A stretch of DNA of 64,000 nucleotides from NCBI RefSeq assembly GCF_040412085.2, contig NZ_CP115920.1, positions 2,108,001-2,172,000 on the forward strand, read 5' to 3'. The position numbers and the translations under genes are program-made. Below, in pieces: positions 16,758-25,405 of the stretch (position 1 is the first letter of the stretch; the number at the start of each line of letters is the position of its first letter). Origin of the DNA: Vibrio sp. CB1-14 (lineage in GTDB: Bacteria; Pseudomonadota; Gammaproteobacteria; Enterobacterales; Vibrionaceae). The notes under the pieces are model-generated. The model did not search any database and had not been told where the DNA came from. It saw nothing but the letters and a program-made list of their open reading frames with translations.

Positions 16758-17059
16758 TTTTCGTGCGATAATGCCTGCGTTGCTCACCAAGGTTTTGAAG
16801 TAACGCTCTCCCCTCAAAACCAATGACCAACATGACGTAATTGAGTTGAACTGTCCAAAAATTCATAGCCCGAGTTGACGAAACTCAGAGGCAACTCAAG
16901 GTTCTTTCACTGAAGCCAACAACCACGTGCGCCAATTTTTTCTTGAACACAAACATTACAACACTAAAGAAGAAGAACACTAAAATGCTGAGATTGGTAC
17001 TGATTAACCGGTGAAAAGCTAGAGCGATGAACCCGTACACCAATAAACTAAACCGTGAA
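16758..17059. repeat. Gene-less integron cassette, family B copy 4 (first cassette of the array)
   Basis: This body occupies position 1 at attI, so it was the last integrated or has been kept there. It shares all family B landmarks. Any transcription from an attI-side Pc promoter would cross it and A5 before reaching the first real gene (15827). Confidence 0.78.
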
Positions 17060-17125
17060 AGCTAACATATATTAGGCCGCACCACGCGCCTATAACTCCC
17101 CCCACGCTACCGCCCCTGCTTCAGA
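17060..17125 (-). other. attI recombination site (extent approximate)
   Basis: The junction core AGCTAAC (17060-17066; GTTAGCT on the cassette strand) marks where cassettes end. From 17067 the sequence (ATATATTAGGCCGCACCACG) has no attC similarity, as expected for attI between the cassettes and intIA. The outer boundary is set by analogy to the usual length of about 65 bp and not by a visible motif. Confidence 0.65.
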
Positions 17126-17187
17126 ACAGTAAAATACCAATTTAACATGAACATCCAATGCAATCAGTTCCTTACGTCACCTCTTAA

Positions 17188-17203
17188 TGTGACATCACTC
17201 ACG
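17188..17203 (+). promoter_or_regulatory. CRP-like binding site upstream of intIA
   Basis: TGTGACATCACTCACG matches the CRP consensus TGTGA-N6-TCACA at 9 of 10 positions. In V. cholerae, cAMP-CRP is known to activate the integron integrase gene. The site lies about 80 bp before the intIA start codon. Confidence 0.55.
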
Positions 17204-17255
17204 ATAAGCAACATTATGCTTATATAACTTCCTGCATACCCTAAAATCAAAGATA

Positions 17256-17271
17256 CTGTTTATTTATACAT
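17256..17271 (+). promoter_or_regulatory. LexA (SOS) box of intIA
   Basis: CTGTTTATTTATACAT matches the LexA consensus CTGTATATATATACAG at 13 of 16 positions. It ends 12 bp before the intIA ATG. SOS control through LexA is established for integron integrases in Vibrio. Confidence 0.65.
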
Positions 17272-17283
17272 ATTTTATTTACT

Positions 17284-18249
17284 ATGAAATCACTTTATCT
17301 CTTACACATCTCTGAATACATGTACACCAGGCAGTACGCAAAGCGAACGATTGAAGCGTACTTATATTGGATTAAGCGATTCATCATTTTTCATGGTATG
17401 AAGCACCCTAGAGACATGGGCTCTGAGGAAGTCGAGGCTTACCTTACTTTTCTAGCGACAAAATTACACCTAGCCCCAAAGACACAGAAACTCGCACTAA
17501 ATGCTCTGCACTTCTTGTATAAAGAAATACAAAAAACACCCTTAGACAAGGAACTGAAGTTTAAGCGTTCAGTCCAGGAGACCAAGCTGCCGGTAGTTTT
17601 AACTAAACAAGAAGTATCTCAATTAATTAAATGCACAAATCCTAATTTATTACTACCGATGCAACTTATGTATGGTTCCGGGTTGCGTGTAATGGAATGC
17701 GTGAGGCTAAGAGTCAACGATGTTGATTTTGATTATGGCGCTTTGCGTGTATGGCAAGGAAAAGGGGCTAAGAACAGAGTGGTCACCCTTGCCAATGAAC
17801 TGCGTGGTTCGCTGGAGGAGCAAATTAATAGGGCGAGAAACTATTATCAAATGGACTATCGAACACAGGGGTACGCCGGTGTCTATCTACCGCATGCTTT
17901 AACGAGAAAATATCCAAATGCACATCTTGATTTCGGTTGGCACTATTTATTTCCTTCGGCCAAGTTAAGTGAGGATCCAAGGAGCAACTTGCTTCGAAGG
18001 CAGCATGTACACCCTTCGACTTTGCAAAGAGCTGTCAGAGCAGCGGCTAAAAAGGCGAACTTAAGTAAAACCGTCACATGTCATACGCTGCGTCATTCTT
18101 TCGCGACACACTTACTGGAAAGCGGAGCCGATATTCGCACTGTTCAAGAGCAGCTCGGCCATAACGACGTGAAGACCACACAAATATACACTCATGTGCT
18201 AAACAGAGGGGCAAGCGGGGTTACCAGTCCACTATCTAGTATTCTATAG
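17284..18249 (+). CDS. intIA: Chromosomal integron integrase IntIA (tyrosine recombinase)
   Basis: This 321-residue protein has the usual IntIA length. The N-terminal SAM-like DNA-binding domain spans about residues 1-90. The catalytic domain has GSGLRVMECVRLRV (first Arg), CHTLRHSFATHLLESG (His and second Arg), EQLGHNDVKTTQIYTH (last His and Tyr). The extra IntI-specific patch lies at YPNAHLDFGWHYLFPSAK. It recombines folded bottom-strand attC sites into attI, so it maintains the cassette array. It is divergent from the cassettes. No disruption is visible, so the array is probably still active. Confidence 0.95.
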   Translation: MKSLYLLHISEYMYTRQYAKRTIEAYLYWIKRFIIFHGMKHPRDMGSEEVEAYLTFLATKLHLAPKTQKLALNALHFLYKEIQKTPLDKELKFKRSVQETKLPVVLTKQEVSQLIKCTNPNLLLPMQLMYGSGLRVMECVRLRVNDVDFDYGALRVWQGKGAKNRVVTLANELRGSLEEQINRARNYYQMDYRTQGYAGVYLPHALTRKYPNAHLDFGWHYLFPSAKLSEDPRSNLLRRQHVHPSTLQRAVRAAAKKANLSKTVTCHTLRHSFATHLLESGADIRTVQEQLGHNDVKTTQIYTHVLNRGASGVTSPLSSIL

Positions 18250-18255
18250 ATACAC

Positions 18256-18284
18256 AAAAAAGGAGAGCTTACGCTCTCCTTTTA
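18256..18284. terminator. Bidirectional terminator between intIA and rplT
   Basis: AGGAGAGC-TTAC-GCTCTCCT is flanked by A-run and T-run, so it can stop transcription from both converging genes. Confidence 0.8.
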
Positions 18285-18303
18285 CATAGACCTAAACTGC
18301 TAA

Positions 18304-18657
18304 TTAAAGAGCAGCTTTCGCTTTTTCAACTAGAACTGCAAATGCAGCTTTGTCGAATACCGCGATGTCAGCAAGGATCTTACGGTCGATCTCGATAGAT
18401 GCTTTCTTAAGACCGTTGATGAAACGGCTGTAAGATAGACCATTTTGACGAGATGCCGCGTTGATACGTGCAATCCACAGTTGACGGAATTGACGTTTCT
18501 TGTTGCGACGGTCACGGTAAGCGTATTGACCAGCTTTAGTAACTGCTTGGAAAGCTACGCGGTAAACACGTGAACGTGCACCGTAGTAACCTTTAGCTTG
18601 TTTTAGAACTTTCTTATGACGTGCACGAGCTTGTACACCACGTTTTACGCGAGGCAT
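18304..18657 (-). CDS. rplT: 50S ribosomal protein L20
   Basis: This 117-residue protein starts [20 protein letters not shown] and has [17 protein letters not shown] and [20 protein letters not shown]. It binds 23S rRNA early in 50S assembly and, in related bacteria, represses its own operon by binding the rpmI leader. It is the last gene of infC-rpmI-rplT. In Vibrio this gene marks the chromosomal integron insertion site, as here. Confidence 0.98.
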   Translation of the reverse strand: MPRVKRGVQARARHKKVLKQAKGYYGARSRVYRVAFQAVTKAGQYAYRDRRNKKRQFRQLWIARINAASRQNGLSYSRFINGLKKASIEIDRKILADIAVFDKAAFAVLVEKAKAAL

Positions 18658-18698
18658 TATGTCTCTCCTAAACTAAACGATTGATAAACTAAAAAGAA

Positions 18699-18893
18699 TT
18701 AAGCGTATGGCATCATACGAACAACTGCAGCCACTTCACACTTAGGAAGGATTGCATTTGGACGTAGCTGACGCTTGTTCTTAGTAGTACGCTTAGTCAG
18801 AATGTGACGTTTTGTAGCGTGCTTAAATTTAATACCACCAGCAGTTTTCTTAAAACGCTTAGCAGCACCTTTGTTGGTTTTCATCTTAGGCAT
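18699..18893 (-). CDS. rpmI: 50S ribosomal protein L35
   Basis: This 64-residue basic protein starts [20 protein letters not shown] and has [21 protein letters not shown]. It is a component of the large ribosomal subunit. It lies 41 bp before rplT and 104 bp after infC. The infC-rpmI gap (18894-18997) is where L20 represses translation in E. coli by a pseudoknot. I did not resolve that structure here. Confidence 0.97.
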   Translation of the reverse strand: MPKMKTNKGAAKRFKKTAGGIKFKHATKRHILTKRTTKNKRQLRPNAILPKCEVAAVVRMMPYA

Positions 18894-18997
18894 GATGAAT
18901 AACTCCGCATTGTTGAGTTGTTAAACAATTGTAATTAGGGCGAACAAAACCCAGCCATTCAAGAACGGTTAGGTTTTCTTACTTGTAAAGCCGTTAA

Positions 18998-19549
18998 TTA
19001 CTTCTTCTTAGGGGCCAATACCATGATCATTTGGCGGCCTTCGATCTTAGTCGGGAAAGACTCTACTACAGCTAAATCTACAGTATCTTCTTTCAGACGG
19101 TTAAGAACGTCGACACCAATGTCTTGGTGAGCCATTTCGCGGCCACGGAAGCGAATTGTTACCTTCACTTTGTTGCCGTCTTCTAGGAAACGCGTCAGGT
19201 TGCGTAGTTTTACCTGATAGTCTCCAATATCAGTTCCAGGACGGAATTTTACTTCCTTAATCTGAATCTGCTTTTGCTTCTTCTTCTGCTCTTTCGCAGC
19301 TTTGCTCTTCTCGAAGAGGAACTTGCCATAGTCCATCACACGACAAACTGGTGGCTCGGCGTTAGGGCTGATCTCTACGAGATCCATACCAGCTTCTACA
19401 GCGGCATCCAGTGCTTCTTGAATCGATACGATACCGACAGGTTCACCATCTGCGCCAGTTAAACGAACTTCACGAACGCCACGAATTTCACCGTTCAAAC
19501 GGTGCTGGTTTTGTTTGGCCGGTTGTTGGCCACGTCTTCCGCCTTTAAT
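18998..19549 (-). CDS. infC: Translation initiation factor IF-3 (AUU start)
   Basis: This is a protein of 183 residues when started at ATT (19547-19549). The frame there reads (M)[20 protein letters not shown], which aligns with the E. coli IF-3 N-terminus MKGGKRVQ, and AGGA stands upstream. The later part has [16 protein letters not shown] in variant form and ends [19 protein letters not shown]. The AUU start is the known device by which IF-3 limits its own synthesis. It starts 3 bp after the thrS stop, so it is coupled to thrS. Confidence 0.96.
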   Translation of the reverse strand: MKGGRRGQQPAKQNQHRLNGEIRGVREVRLTGADGEPVGIVSIQEALDAAVEAGMDLVEISPNAEPPVCRVMDYGKFLFEKSKAAKEQKKKQKQIQIKEVKFRPGTDIGDYQVKLRNLTRFLEDGNKVKVTIRFRGREMAHQDIGVDVLNRLKEDTVDLAVVESFPTKIEGRQMIMVLAPKKK

Positions 19550-19552
19550 AGC

Positions 19553-21478
19553 TTATTCCTCCAGATTGAGCTTACGGCTTGAAACTTCGGTTTGGATGTA
19601 TGAAATGAGGTCATCCACTTTAAATTTACCGAGGTCTTTACCTTTGCGTGTACGTACTGCAATTTCGCCGGCTTCCATTTCTTGGTCACCACAAACAAGC
19701 ATGTACGGGATACGCTTCAAAGTATGTTCGCGGATTTTAAAGCCAATCTTCTCATTTCTCAAGTCCGCTTTGGCTCTAATTCCACTTTTTTGCAGTTTTT
19801 GTGTTACTTCTTGAACATAATCAGACTGTTTGTCAGTGATATTCATGATAACAGCTTGTTCTGGCGACAACCACGTTGGGAAGAAGCCAGCGTATTCTTC
19901 GATAAGAATACCGATGAAACGCTCAAGAGAACCTAGAATTGCGCGGTGAATCATAACAGGAACTTGACGTTCGTTGTTTTCATCCACGTAAGTTGCACCT
20001 AGACGACCCGGTAGGTTGAAGTCTAGCTGAACTGTACCACATTGCCATGCGCGATCTAGGCAGTCGTATAGAGTGAATTCGATCTTAGGACCATAGAACG
20101 CACCCTCACCCTCTTGAATCTCGAATGGAATGTCCATCGCTTCAAGAGATTGTTTGAGCGCTTCTTCAGAGCGATCCCAGATTTCATCGCTACCAACACG
20201 CTTTTCTGGGCGAGTTGACAGTTTTACTACGATATTGTCGAAACCGAATGTGTTGTACGTATCGTACACCATCTTGATGCAAGATGTTACTTCATCTTGA
20301 ATTTGGCTTTCAGTACAGAAGATGTGAGCATCATCCTGAGTAAAGCCACGTACACGCATAATGCCGTGCAGTGCACCTGATGGTTCGTTACGGTGACATG
20401 AGCCAAACTCAGCCATACGTAGCGGTAGATCACGGTACGATTTTAGACCTTGGTTAAAGATCTGTACGTGACCTGGACAGTTCATCGGCTTAATAGCATA
20501 TTCACGGTTCTCTGAAGACGTCGTGAACATCGCATCAGCGTATTTGTCCCAGTGACCAGAACGCTCCCAAAGAACGCGATCCATCATAAGCGGACCTTTG
20601 ACTTCTTGGTAGTCATATTCTGTCAGTTTTTCACGAATGAATACTTCTAAGTCACGGAATACAGACCAACCGTTGTGGTGCCAGAACACCATACCCGGTG
20701 CTTCTTGCTGCATGTGGAATAGATCCAACTGCTTACCAATTTTACGGTGGTCACGCTTTGCAGCTTCCTCTAGGCGAGTTAGGTGCGCCTTGAGAGCCTT
20801 CTTATCGTGAAACGCAGTGCCGTAGATACGTTGCAGCATCTTGTTGTCACTGTTACCACGCCAATATGCGCCAGCAACGTTCAGCAGTTTAAAGTGCTGA
20901 CAGAAGCTCATGTTTGGCACATGAGGGCCACGACACATATCGATGTATTCTTCGTGATGGTATAGGCCTGGACGGTCGTCTTTAGAAACGTTCTCGTCAA
21001 GGATTTCCATCTTGTATGTTTCGTCGCGACTTTCGAATGTGTCGCGCGCTTCCTGCCAGCTAACCTTTTTCTTGATAACTTGATACTTGGTTTTTGCTAG
21101 CTCTTTCATGCGCTTTTCGATTTTTTCCACGTCTTCCATAGTGAGAGACTGGTCTAAATCAACGTCATAGTAGAAACCGCTGTCGATCGTTGGACCGATC
21201 GCCATTTTGACGTCTGGGTATAGCTGCTTAATCGCGTGACCAAGCAAGTGAGCACATGAGTGACGAACGATCTCAAGACCATCTTCGTCTTTTACTGTGA
21301 TGATTTCTAAGCTCGCGTCATTTTCAATCAGATCGCACGCATCAACACGCTCGCCATCTACACGACCAGCGATGGTTGCTTTCGCAAGACCAGGACCGAT
21401 AGATAGAGCAACATCCATAGTGGATACTGGGTTATCAAATTGACGTTGGCTACCGTCAGGAAGAGTAATTACAGGCAT
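19553..21478 (-). CDS. thrS: Threonyl-tRNA synthetase
   Basis: This 641-residue protein has the class II synthetase layout. The N-terminal TGS domain starts [15 protein letters not shown]. The editing domain has [16 protein letters not shown] (the HxxxH pair). The catalytic core has [10 protein letters not shown] (zinc Cys), [14 protein letters not shown] (motif 2) and [22 protein letters not shown] (motif 3). The anticodon domain is at the C-terminus. I use the ATG at 21478 because family members begin MPVITLPDG; an in-frame extension of 14 residues is not expected. It is first gene of thrS-infC-rpmI-rplT. Confidence 0.97.
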   Translation of the reverse strand: MPVITLPDGSQRQFDNPVSTMDVALSIGPGLAKATIAGRVDGERVDACDLIENDASLEIITVKDEDGLEIVRHSCAHLLGHAIKQLYPDVKMAIGPTIDSGFYYDVDLDQSLTMEDVEKIEKRMKELAKTKYQVIKKKVSWQEARDTFESRDETYKMEILDENVSKDDRPGLYHHEEYIDMCRGPHVPNMSFCQHFKLLNVAGAYWRGNSDNKMLQRIYGTAFHDKKALKAHLTRLEEAAKRDHRKIGKQLDLFHMQQEAPGMVFWHHNGWSVFRDLEVFIREKLTEYDYQEVKGPLMMDRVLWERSGHWDKYADAMFTTSSENREYAIKPMNCPGHVQIFNQGLKSYRDLPLRMAEFGSCHRNEPSGALHGIMRVRGFTQDDAHIFCTESQIQDEVTSCIKMVYDTYNTFGFDNIVVKLSTRPEKRVGSDEIWDRSEEALKQSLEAMDIPFEIQEGEGAFYGPKIEFTLYDCLDRAWQCGTVQLDFNLPGRLGATYVDENNERQVPVMIHRAILGSLERFIGILIEEYAGFFPTWLSPEQAVIMNITDKQSDYVQEVTQKLQKSGIRAKADLRNEKIGFKIREHTLKRIPYMLVCGDQEMEAGEIAVRTRKGKDLGKFKVDDLISYIQTEVSSRKLNLEE

Positions 21479-21674
21479 ATAAAGTCCTATTACAGTGGTC
21501 TTGCACACCAAGCAAGACATGCTTTATTGTCTGGCAATTGAGTTGATAATAATTGCCGCGTTTTCATATGAATGGTTGCCTTTTTTGATGCAAATACGGA
21601 TGCACCATCCAAAGCAAGCGGCCATTTTAACCAATGCGTACGAAATAACAATCGTAATTTCATAAACTATGAAA

Positions 21675-22109
21675 TCAGGGAAGAAGTTTGATGAGCCTAA
21701 ATCTGGTCACGCCATTGTTTTCACTAACAGTGACGTCATCCATCAACGCATTGAGAATGTAGAAGCCGCGGCCCGAAGTGGCCCAGCTTAACGGATCGTC
21801 TAGATCTAGCTCTTGAAGCTGTGCACTCAACATTTCATTCATAACGTCAGACTCTAAAGATAAACCTTCGTGGTTGATTGTTATCTCTATTTGTTTGGCA
21901 GCGACACGGCAGCCGACTTCAATCACTTTGTCGTCTTTCTCTTGATACCCATGCTCGTAAACATTGTTCGCCAACTCTACCACACACAATTCAAGATCAT
22001 GAATAATAGGTGTTTGAACGCCCTGCTGCCCCCAAAATTCCAACAGCGCAGTGGCTATCTCTCTTGACGCGTCAGTCGATGATTCAAACTTCCTAAGAAA
22101 TCTAGTCAT
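21675..22109 (-). CDS. Anti-sigma-factor-like serine/threonine kinase (RsbW-type HATPase)
   Basis: This is a protein of about 144 residues starting MTRFLRKFESSTDASREI at 22109. That start follows GGAAGGTA and overlaps the end of the upstream gene by 8 bp, so it is translationally coupled. HATPase_c features include ELCVVELANNVYEHGYQ (N-box) and SWATSGRGFYILNALMDDV (G-box). RsbW/SpoIIAB-type kinases bind ATP, phosphorylate an STAS anti-sigma antagonist and hold a sigma factor or other target. The partner phosphatase is the neighbouring gene, but no STAS gene is in this cluster. Confidence 0.85.
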   Translation of the reverse strand: MTRFLRKFESSTDASREIATALLEFWGQQGVQTPIIHDLELCVVELANNVYEHGYQEKDDKVIEVGCRVAAKQIEITINHEGLSLESDVMNEMLSAQLQELDLDDPLSWATSGRGFYILNALMDDVTVSENNGVTRFRLIKLLP

Positions 22110-23307
22110 TACCTTCCCCGCTTCGACGCACGGCCAACAAACTAACATCATCATCGAACTCTTGGCTTCCTATCATCGTTTTTACCTGCTGCATTACCAG
22201 CGACGGCTTGTCCTGCATCACAGCTCCGCGAGTAGAAGCAATCAAGTTCTCTAACGTCTCTTCCCCAAGCATCTCATCATCCATCTGCGCTTCAGTGATG
22301 CCATCAGTATAAAACCAAACTTCATCACCCTGTTCTAAGACCAGAGAAGTCGACTCATACGTTGCAAAGTCAAACATACCAATCACAAACCCACTCTCTC
22401 CTATCCTCTCAATCGAGCCTGACGACGCCTCCACTTTAATGAGTGGAGGATGACCGGCAAACGCAACATCTAGCTCACCGGTTTTTCTATCAAGCACCGC
22501 GTAAACCATAGTGGCGTACAAACCATGGTTGTCATTGATGGTGTAAGTTCTATTGAGGGATGCCAATACGTCACACGCTTTTCTTACTTGACGTTTTCCT
22601 TGGAGATCCGTGTACATAGTCGCGGAATCGCCTTGTAAGGTATTTAAAGTATGGTGAATAGAGAAAGAAAGCAGTGCCGATGCGACGCCATGTCCAGAAA
22701 CATCAAAAATATAAAACGCAGCATAGCGGTCATCAAGCTCAATACAGCCTAACATGTCACCGCCAATCGCCGCTGATGGTTGGTGAACATAGGCCAGTTC
22801 GATATCAGAATACGCTCTTTTGATAGGCAGCAGCTTACCAATCAAATCACTCGCAACCATGAGGTCGCTATTGATTTGTGCGTAGGCCGTATTGAGGGCA
22901 TGGTTTTTCTCAACCAGCTGATTATGCAAATCAAGCGTTCGAAATCCCGCTTTAATTCGCGCATCAAGCTCATCTACAGGCGTATTTTTAGCAACGAAAT
23001 CATCGGCTCCAGCGTTAATACCGAGCGTTATCGACTTATGATCGTCTTGAGATGAAAGTAATACAAAAAACAGATAGCGATTGTAGTCGTTGGACTTCAC
23101 TGACTGGCAGAGTTCGACGCCGTCCATATTGGGCATCACCCAATCACTGACAACAAACTGAATATGCTCATGTTTTTCAAGCAGCGATAGCGCTTCAATA
23201 CCATCACACGCCACTATAATCTCATAGCCGCGTTTTTCGAGCAGTAAACGCAACCTTGCGCGCATGACAGCATCGTCTTCGACCAGCAGAATCGAATACT
23301 TTCGCAA
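22102..23307 (-). CDS. Response regulator with PP2C-type (RsbU/SpoIIE) phosphatase domain
   Basis: This is a 401-residue protein. Residues 1-120 are a receiver domain (LLVEDDAVMRARL, phospho-acceptor Asp about 55 in VVSDWVMPNMDGVEL, and the usual later Lys as FVAKNTPVDEL). A linker coiled coil (LVEKNHALNTAYAQINSDL) follows. The C-terminal SpoIIE-type serine phosphatase has GGDMLGCIELDD, DVSGHGVASALLSFS and YTDGITEAQMDD. It resembles HsbR of Pseudomonas, which dephosphorylates the HsbA anti-sigma antagonist. With the RsbW-like gene it forms a partner-switch module. The input kinase is not next to it. Confidence 0.9.
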   Translation of the reverse strand: MRKYSILLVEDDAVMRARLRLLLEKRGYEIIVACDGIEALSLLEKHEHIQFVVSDWVMPNMDGVELCQSVKSNDYNRYLFFVLLSSQDDHKSITLGINAGADDFVAKNTPVDELDARIKAGFRTLDLHNQLVEKNHALNTAYAQINSDLMVASDLIGKLLPIKRAYSDIELAYVHQPSAAIGGDMLGCIELDDRYAAFYIFDVSGHGVASALLSFSIHHTLNTLQGDSATMYTDLQGKRQVRKACDVLASLNRTYTINDNHGLYATMVYAVLDRKTGELDVAFAGHPPLIKVEASSGSIERIGESGFVIGMFDFATYESTSLVLEQGDEVWFYTDGITEAQMDDEMLGEETLENLIASTRGAVMQDKPSLVMQQVKTMIGSQEFDDDVSLLAVRRSGEGND

Positions 23308-23385
23308 AGAAGAGAGAGTACGGCTCGTTAAAATAACGCCACCTAAATTTTAAAGGACTGTTATTTCAAGAATAGTTGGCTCAAA

Positions 23386-23422
23386 TAAAAAAACAACACC
23401 ATGAGTGAGTCATGATGTTGTT
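23386..23422 (-). terminator. Rho-independent terminator for the gene at 23457
   Basis: The hairpin AACAACACCATGA-GTGAG-TCATGATGTTGTT is followed on the minus strand by a run of seven T (plus-strand A-run at 23387-23393). Confidence 0.75.
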
Positions 23423-23456
23423 ACTATCCAATATGTTAGCTTGCGCTAGAAAAGTA

Positions 23457-23954
23457 TTATGACTGCAGCGCCAACAGATCTGGACGCTTAGTGCACAAAG
23501 AAACTGTACTGACTACATTGAGCCCTTCTAGCTCACAGGCTTGAACGCATAAATCAATATTGCTATCACTGGCAACGACAACCACATTGCGGCCGATTGA
23601 GCGCTCTAAAACTTGTTGTGCCGTTTCACAATGTGATGCATTCACATCCATTGGTAGAGTACTTACCGCCGATTGACGAGACACACTCAAGTCGGCAATC
23701 GTGGCATCGCAGTACACATCCAAAAACGAATAAGACTCACAAAACTCACGCTTAATTGCCGCGAACATTTCAAGTTCGTGCAGTGAAGCTTGTGAAGAGA
23801 ACACCACCACGCTATGAGCATTCATTGGCTCACCGACAACGGACACAGACGTAGGGAGAGAAAGCGCGTTGGTCATCATTGAAGTGCGAGATGCCTCCAA
23901 TTGATCAGAAAAAGAAGAACCAACGAGAGAAGAACCGATTTGATACGTTTGCAT
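23457..23954 (-). CDS. Hypothetical protein upstream of the partner-switch genes
   Basis: This 165-residue protein starts MQTYQIGSSLVGSSFSD. It has a Ser-rich low-complexity first 35 residues and alternating hydrophobic strands after that (HSVVVFSSQASLHELEMFAAI, RNVVVVASDSNIDLCVQACE), which suggests a small alpha/beta domain. I recognise no family. It ends in its own terminator, so it is not co-transcribed with the response-regulator gene downstream. Upstream spacing of 157 bp to serA leaves room for its promoter. Confidence 0.6.
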   Translation of the reverse strand: MQTYQIGSSLVGSSFSDQLEASRTSMMTNALSLPTSVSVVGEPMNAHSVVVFSSQASLHELEMFAAIKREFCESYSFLDVYCDATIADLSVSRQSAVSTLPMDVNASHCETAQQVLERSIGRNVVVVASDSNIDLCVQACELEGLNVVSTVSLCTKRPDLLALQS

Positions 23955-24050
23955 AGCAACACCTATTTGTTGAGTGTGCCATCCATAGAGTTATGTACAT
24001 CCTTTGATACGGGAATAATAACAAAATTATATAATTAAATCCCTTCTCAT

Positions 24051-24089
24051 TAACGCCCTGCGTCACAACAATGTAACGCTGGGCGTCAA
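24051..24089. terminator. Hairpin downstream of serA
   Basis: AACGCCCTGCGTC and its near complement AACGCTGGGCGTC flank a short loop (CACAACAATGT). There is no good T-run, so termination is only likely, not certain. Confidence 0.4.
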
Positions 24090-24111
24090 ATTTACTTATG
24101 GTAACGAATAC

Positions 24112-25281
24112 CTATAGTGCTCTCACATTAAACACATGCTCGACACCACTGATCGCCGATAACAACTCGTCAGTCGGCTGATTCTCGATATCCAAAATGG
24201 TATACGCCACTTCGTCACGGCTCTTGTTAAGCATATCCAACACGTTAATATTAAGATCGGCCAATAGAAAGAGCACCGTACCCAGCACCTTAGGGACGTT
24301 GTCGTTGGCAAATGTGATCCTGTAGCCCTCGGCTCGCTCTAGGGTAATCTGAGGAAAGTTGACTGAGTTGGTAATGTTGCCGTTCTCCAAAAAATCAATG
24401 AGCTGCATTGCCCCCATCACAGCGCAGTTTTCTTCCGCTTCTGCCGTTGACGCACCGATATGCGGCATCAGAATGACTCCCTCTCGCCCTATCAAAGATG
24501 GCGTTGGAAAATCGGTTACATACTGCCCAACTTGACCATTTTCAAGCGCGGTAACGACCGCATCAGTATCAACGATTTCTTTACGAGCAAAATTCAGTAG
24601 CACTAGGCCAGGTTTGGCCGCAGCCAATAACTCGCTGCTAATCAATCCGATAGTGGCAGGTAGCGCAGGAACATGTACGGTGACAAAGTCACATTTACTA
24701 ATCAGTGATTGCAAGTTTTCAGCACGTTGAATACGGCTCGACAAGCGCCACGCAGCCTCAACACTCAGCGCAGAGTCAAACCCAATGACCTCCATGCCTA
24801 AATCAATCGCCGTGTTCGCTACTGAAGCACCTATTGCCCCCAAGCCAATAACACCCAGCGTCTTACCTTTGATCTCAGATCCAGAGAAGCGCTTTTTCTC
24901 TTTTTCTAACAGCTTGTCCATCGCCGTCGCGTCAGAAAGTTCAGTGAGAGACTGGGAGTACTGCATACCACCACAAACATCACGCGCAGAGAGCAACAAA
25001 CCTGTTAATACTAATTCTTTAACGGCATTCGCATTGGCACCCGGTGTATTAAACACCACAATGCCATTTTCGGTGCAGGCCTGGATAGGAATGTTGTTCA
25101 CCCCCGCCCCGCAGCGCGCAATGGCTTTGACACTCGGTGCAATCGGTTCATCATGCAGTTTTTGGCTTCTTAAAAGAATCGCGTCAGGCGCACTAAACTC
25201 GCTCGAGACTTCGTAAATATCACGAGAAAATTTATCTAGTCCTTTATTCGCAATCGCGTTGTAGGTTTTTATTTGTTTCAT
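24112..25281 (-). CDS. serA: D-3-phosphoglycerate dehydrogenase (SerA-like), short form
   Basis: This 389-residue protein starts MKQIKTYNAIANKGLDKF. The NAD-binding domain has KTLGVIGLGAIGASVANTA, and a C-terminal ACT domain has NVPKVLGTVLFLLADLNINVLDM. It catalyses the first step of serine synthesis (3-phosphoglycerate to 3-phosphohydroxypyruvate). The start at 25281 is preferred over the upstream GTG (25293), with GTGGA acting as the ribosome binding site. It lies 113 bp after serC on the same strand. The pair looks like a second, non-enteric serine pathway copy. Confidence 0.9.
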   Translation of the reverse strand: MKQIKTYNAIANKGLDKFSRDIYEVSSEFSAPDAILLRSQKLHDEPIAPSVKAIARCGAGVNNIPIQACTENGIVVFNTPGANANAVKELVLTGLLLSARDVCGGMQYSQSLTELSDATAMDKLLEKEKKRFSGSEIKGKTLGVIGLGAIGASVANTAIDLGMEVIGFDSALSVEAAWRLSSRIQRAENLQSLISKCDFVTVHVPALPATIGLISSELLAAAKPGLVLLNFARKEIVDTDAVVTALENGQVGQYVTDFPTPSLIGREGVILMPHIGASTAEAEENCAVMGAMQLIDFLENGNITNSVNFPQITLERAEGYRITFANDNVPKVLGTVLFLLADLNINVLDMLNKSRDEVAYTILDIENQPTDELLSAISGVEHVFNVRAL

Positions 25282-25373
25282 TATTGGTTCCACTTTAAGT
25301 TGAAAATCCTTTTCTACCCATCAGTGCACTTTACTCGTCCCAATACTGGCGTTTTTTTGTTGTGCCAGAGACA

Positions 25374-25402
25374 ACAAAGCACCTGATAAGCAGGTGCTTT
25401 GT
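25374..25402 (-). terminator. Hairpin after serC
   Basis: GCACCTG-ATAAG-CAGGTGC with A/T-rich flanks stands between serC and serA. It may attenuate serC-serA read-through. Confidence 0.5.
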
Positions 25403-25405
25403 TCT

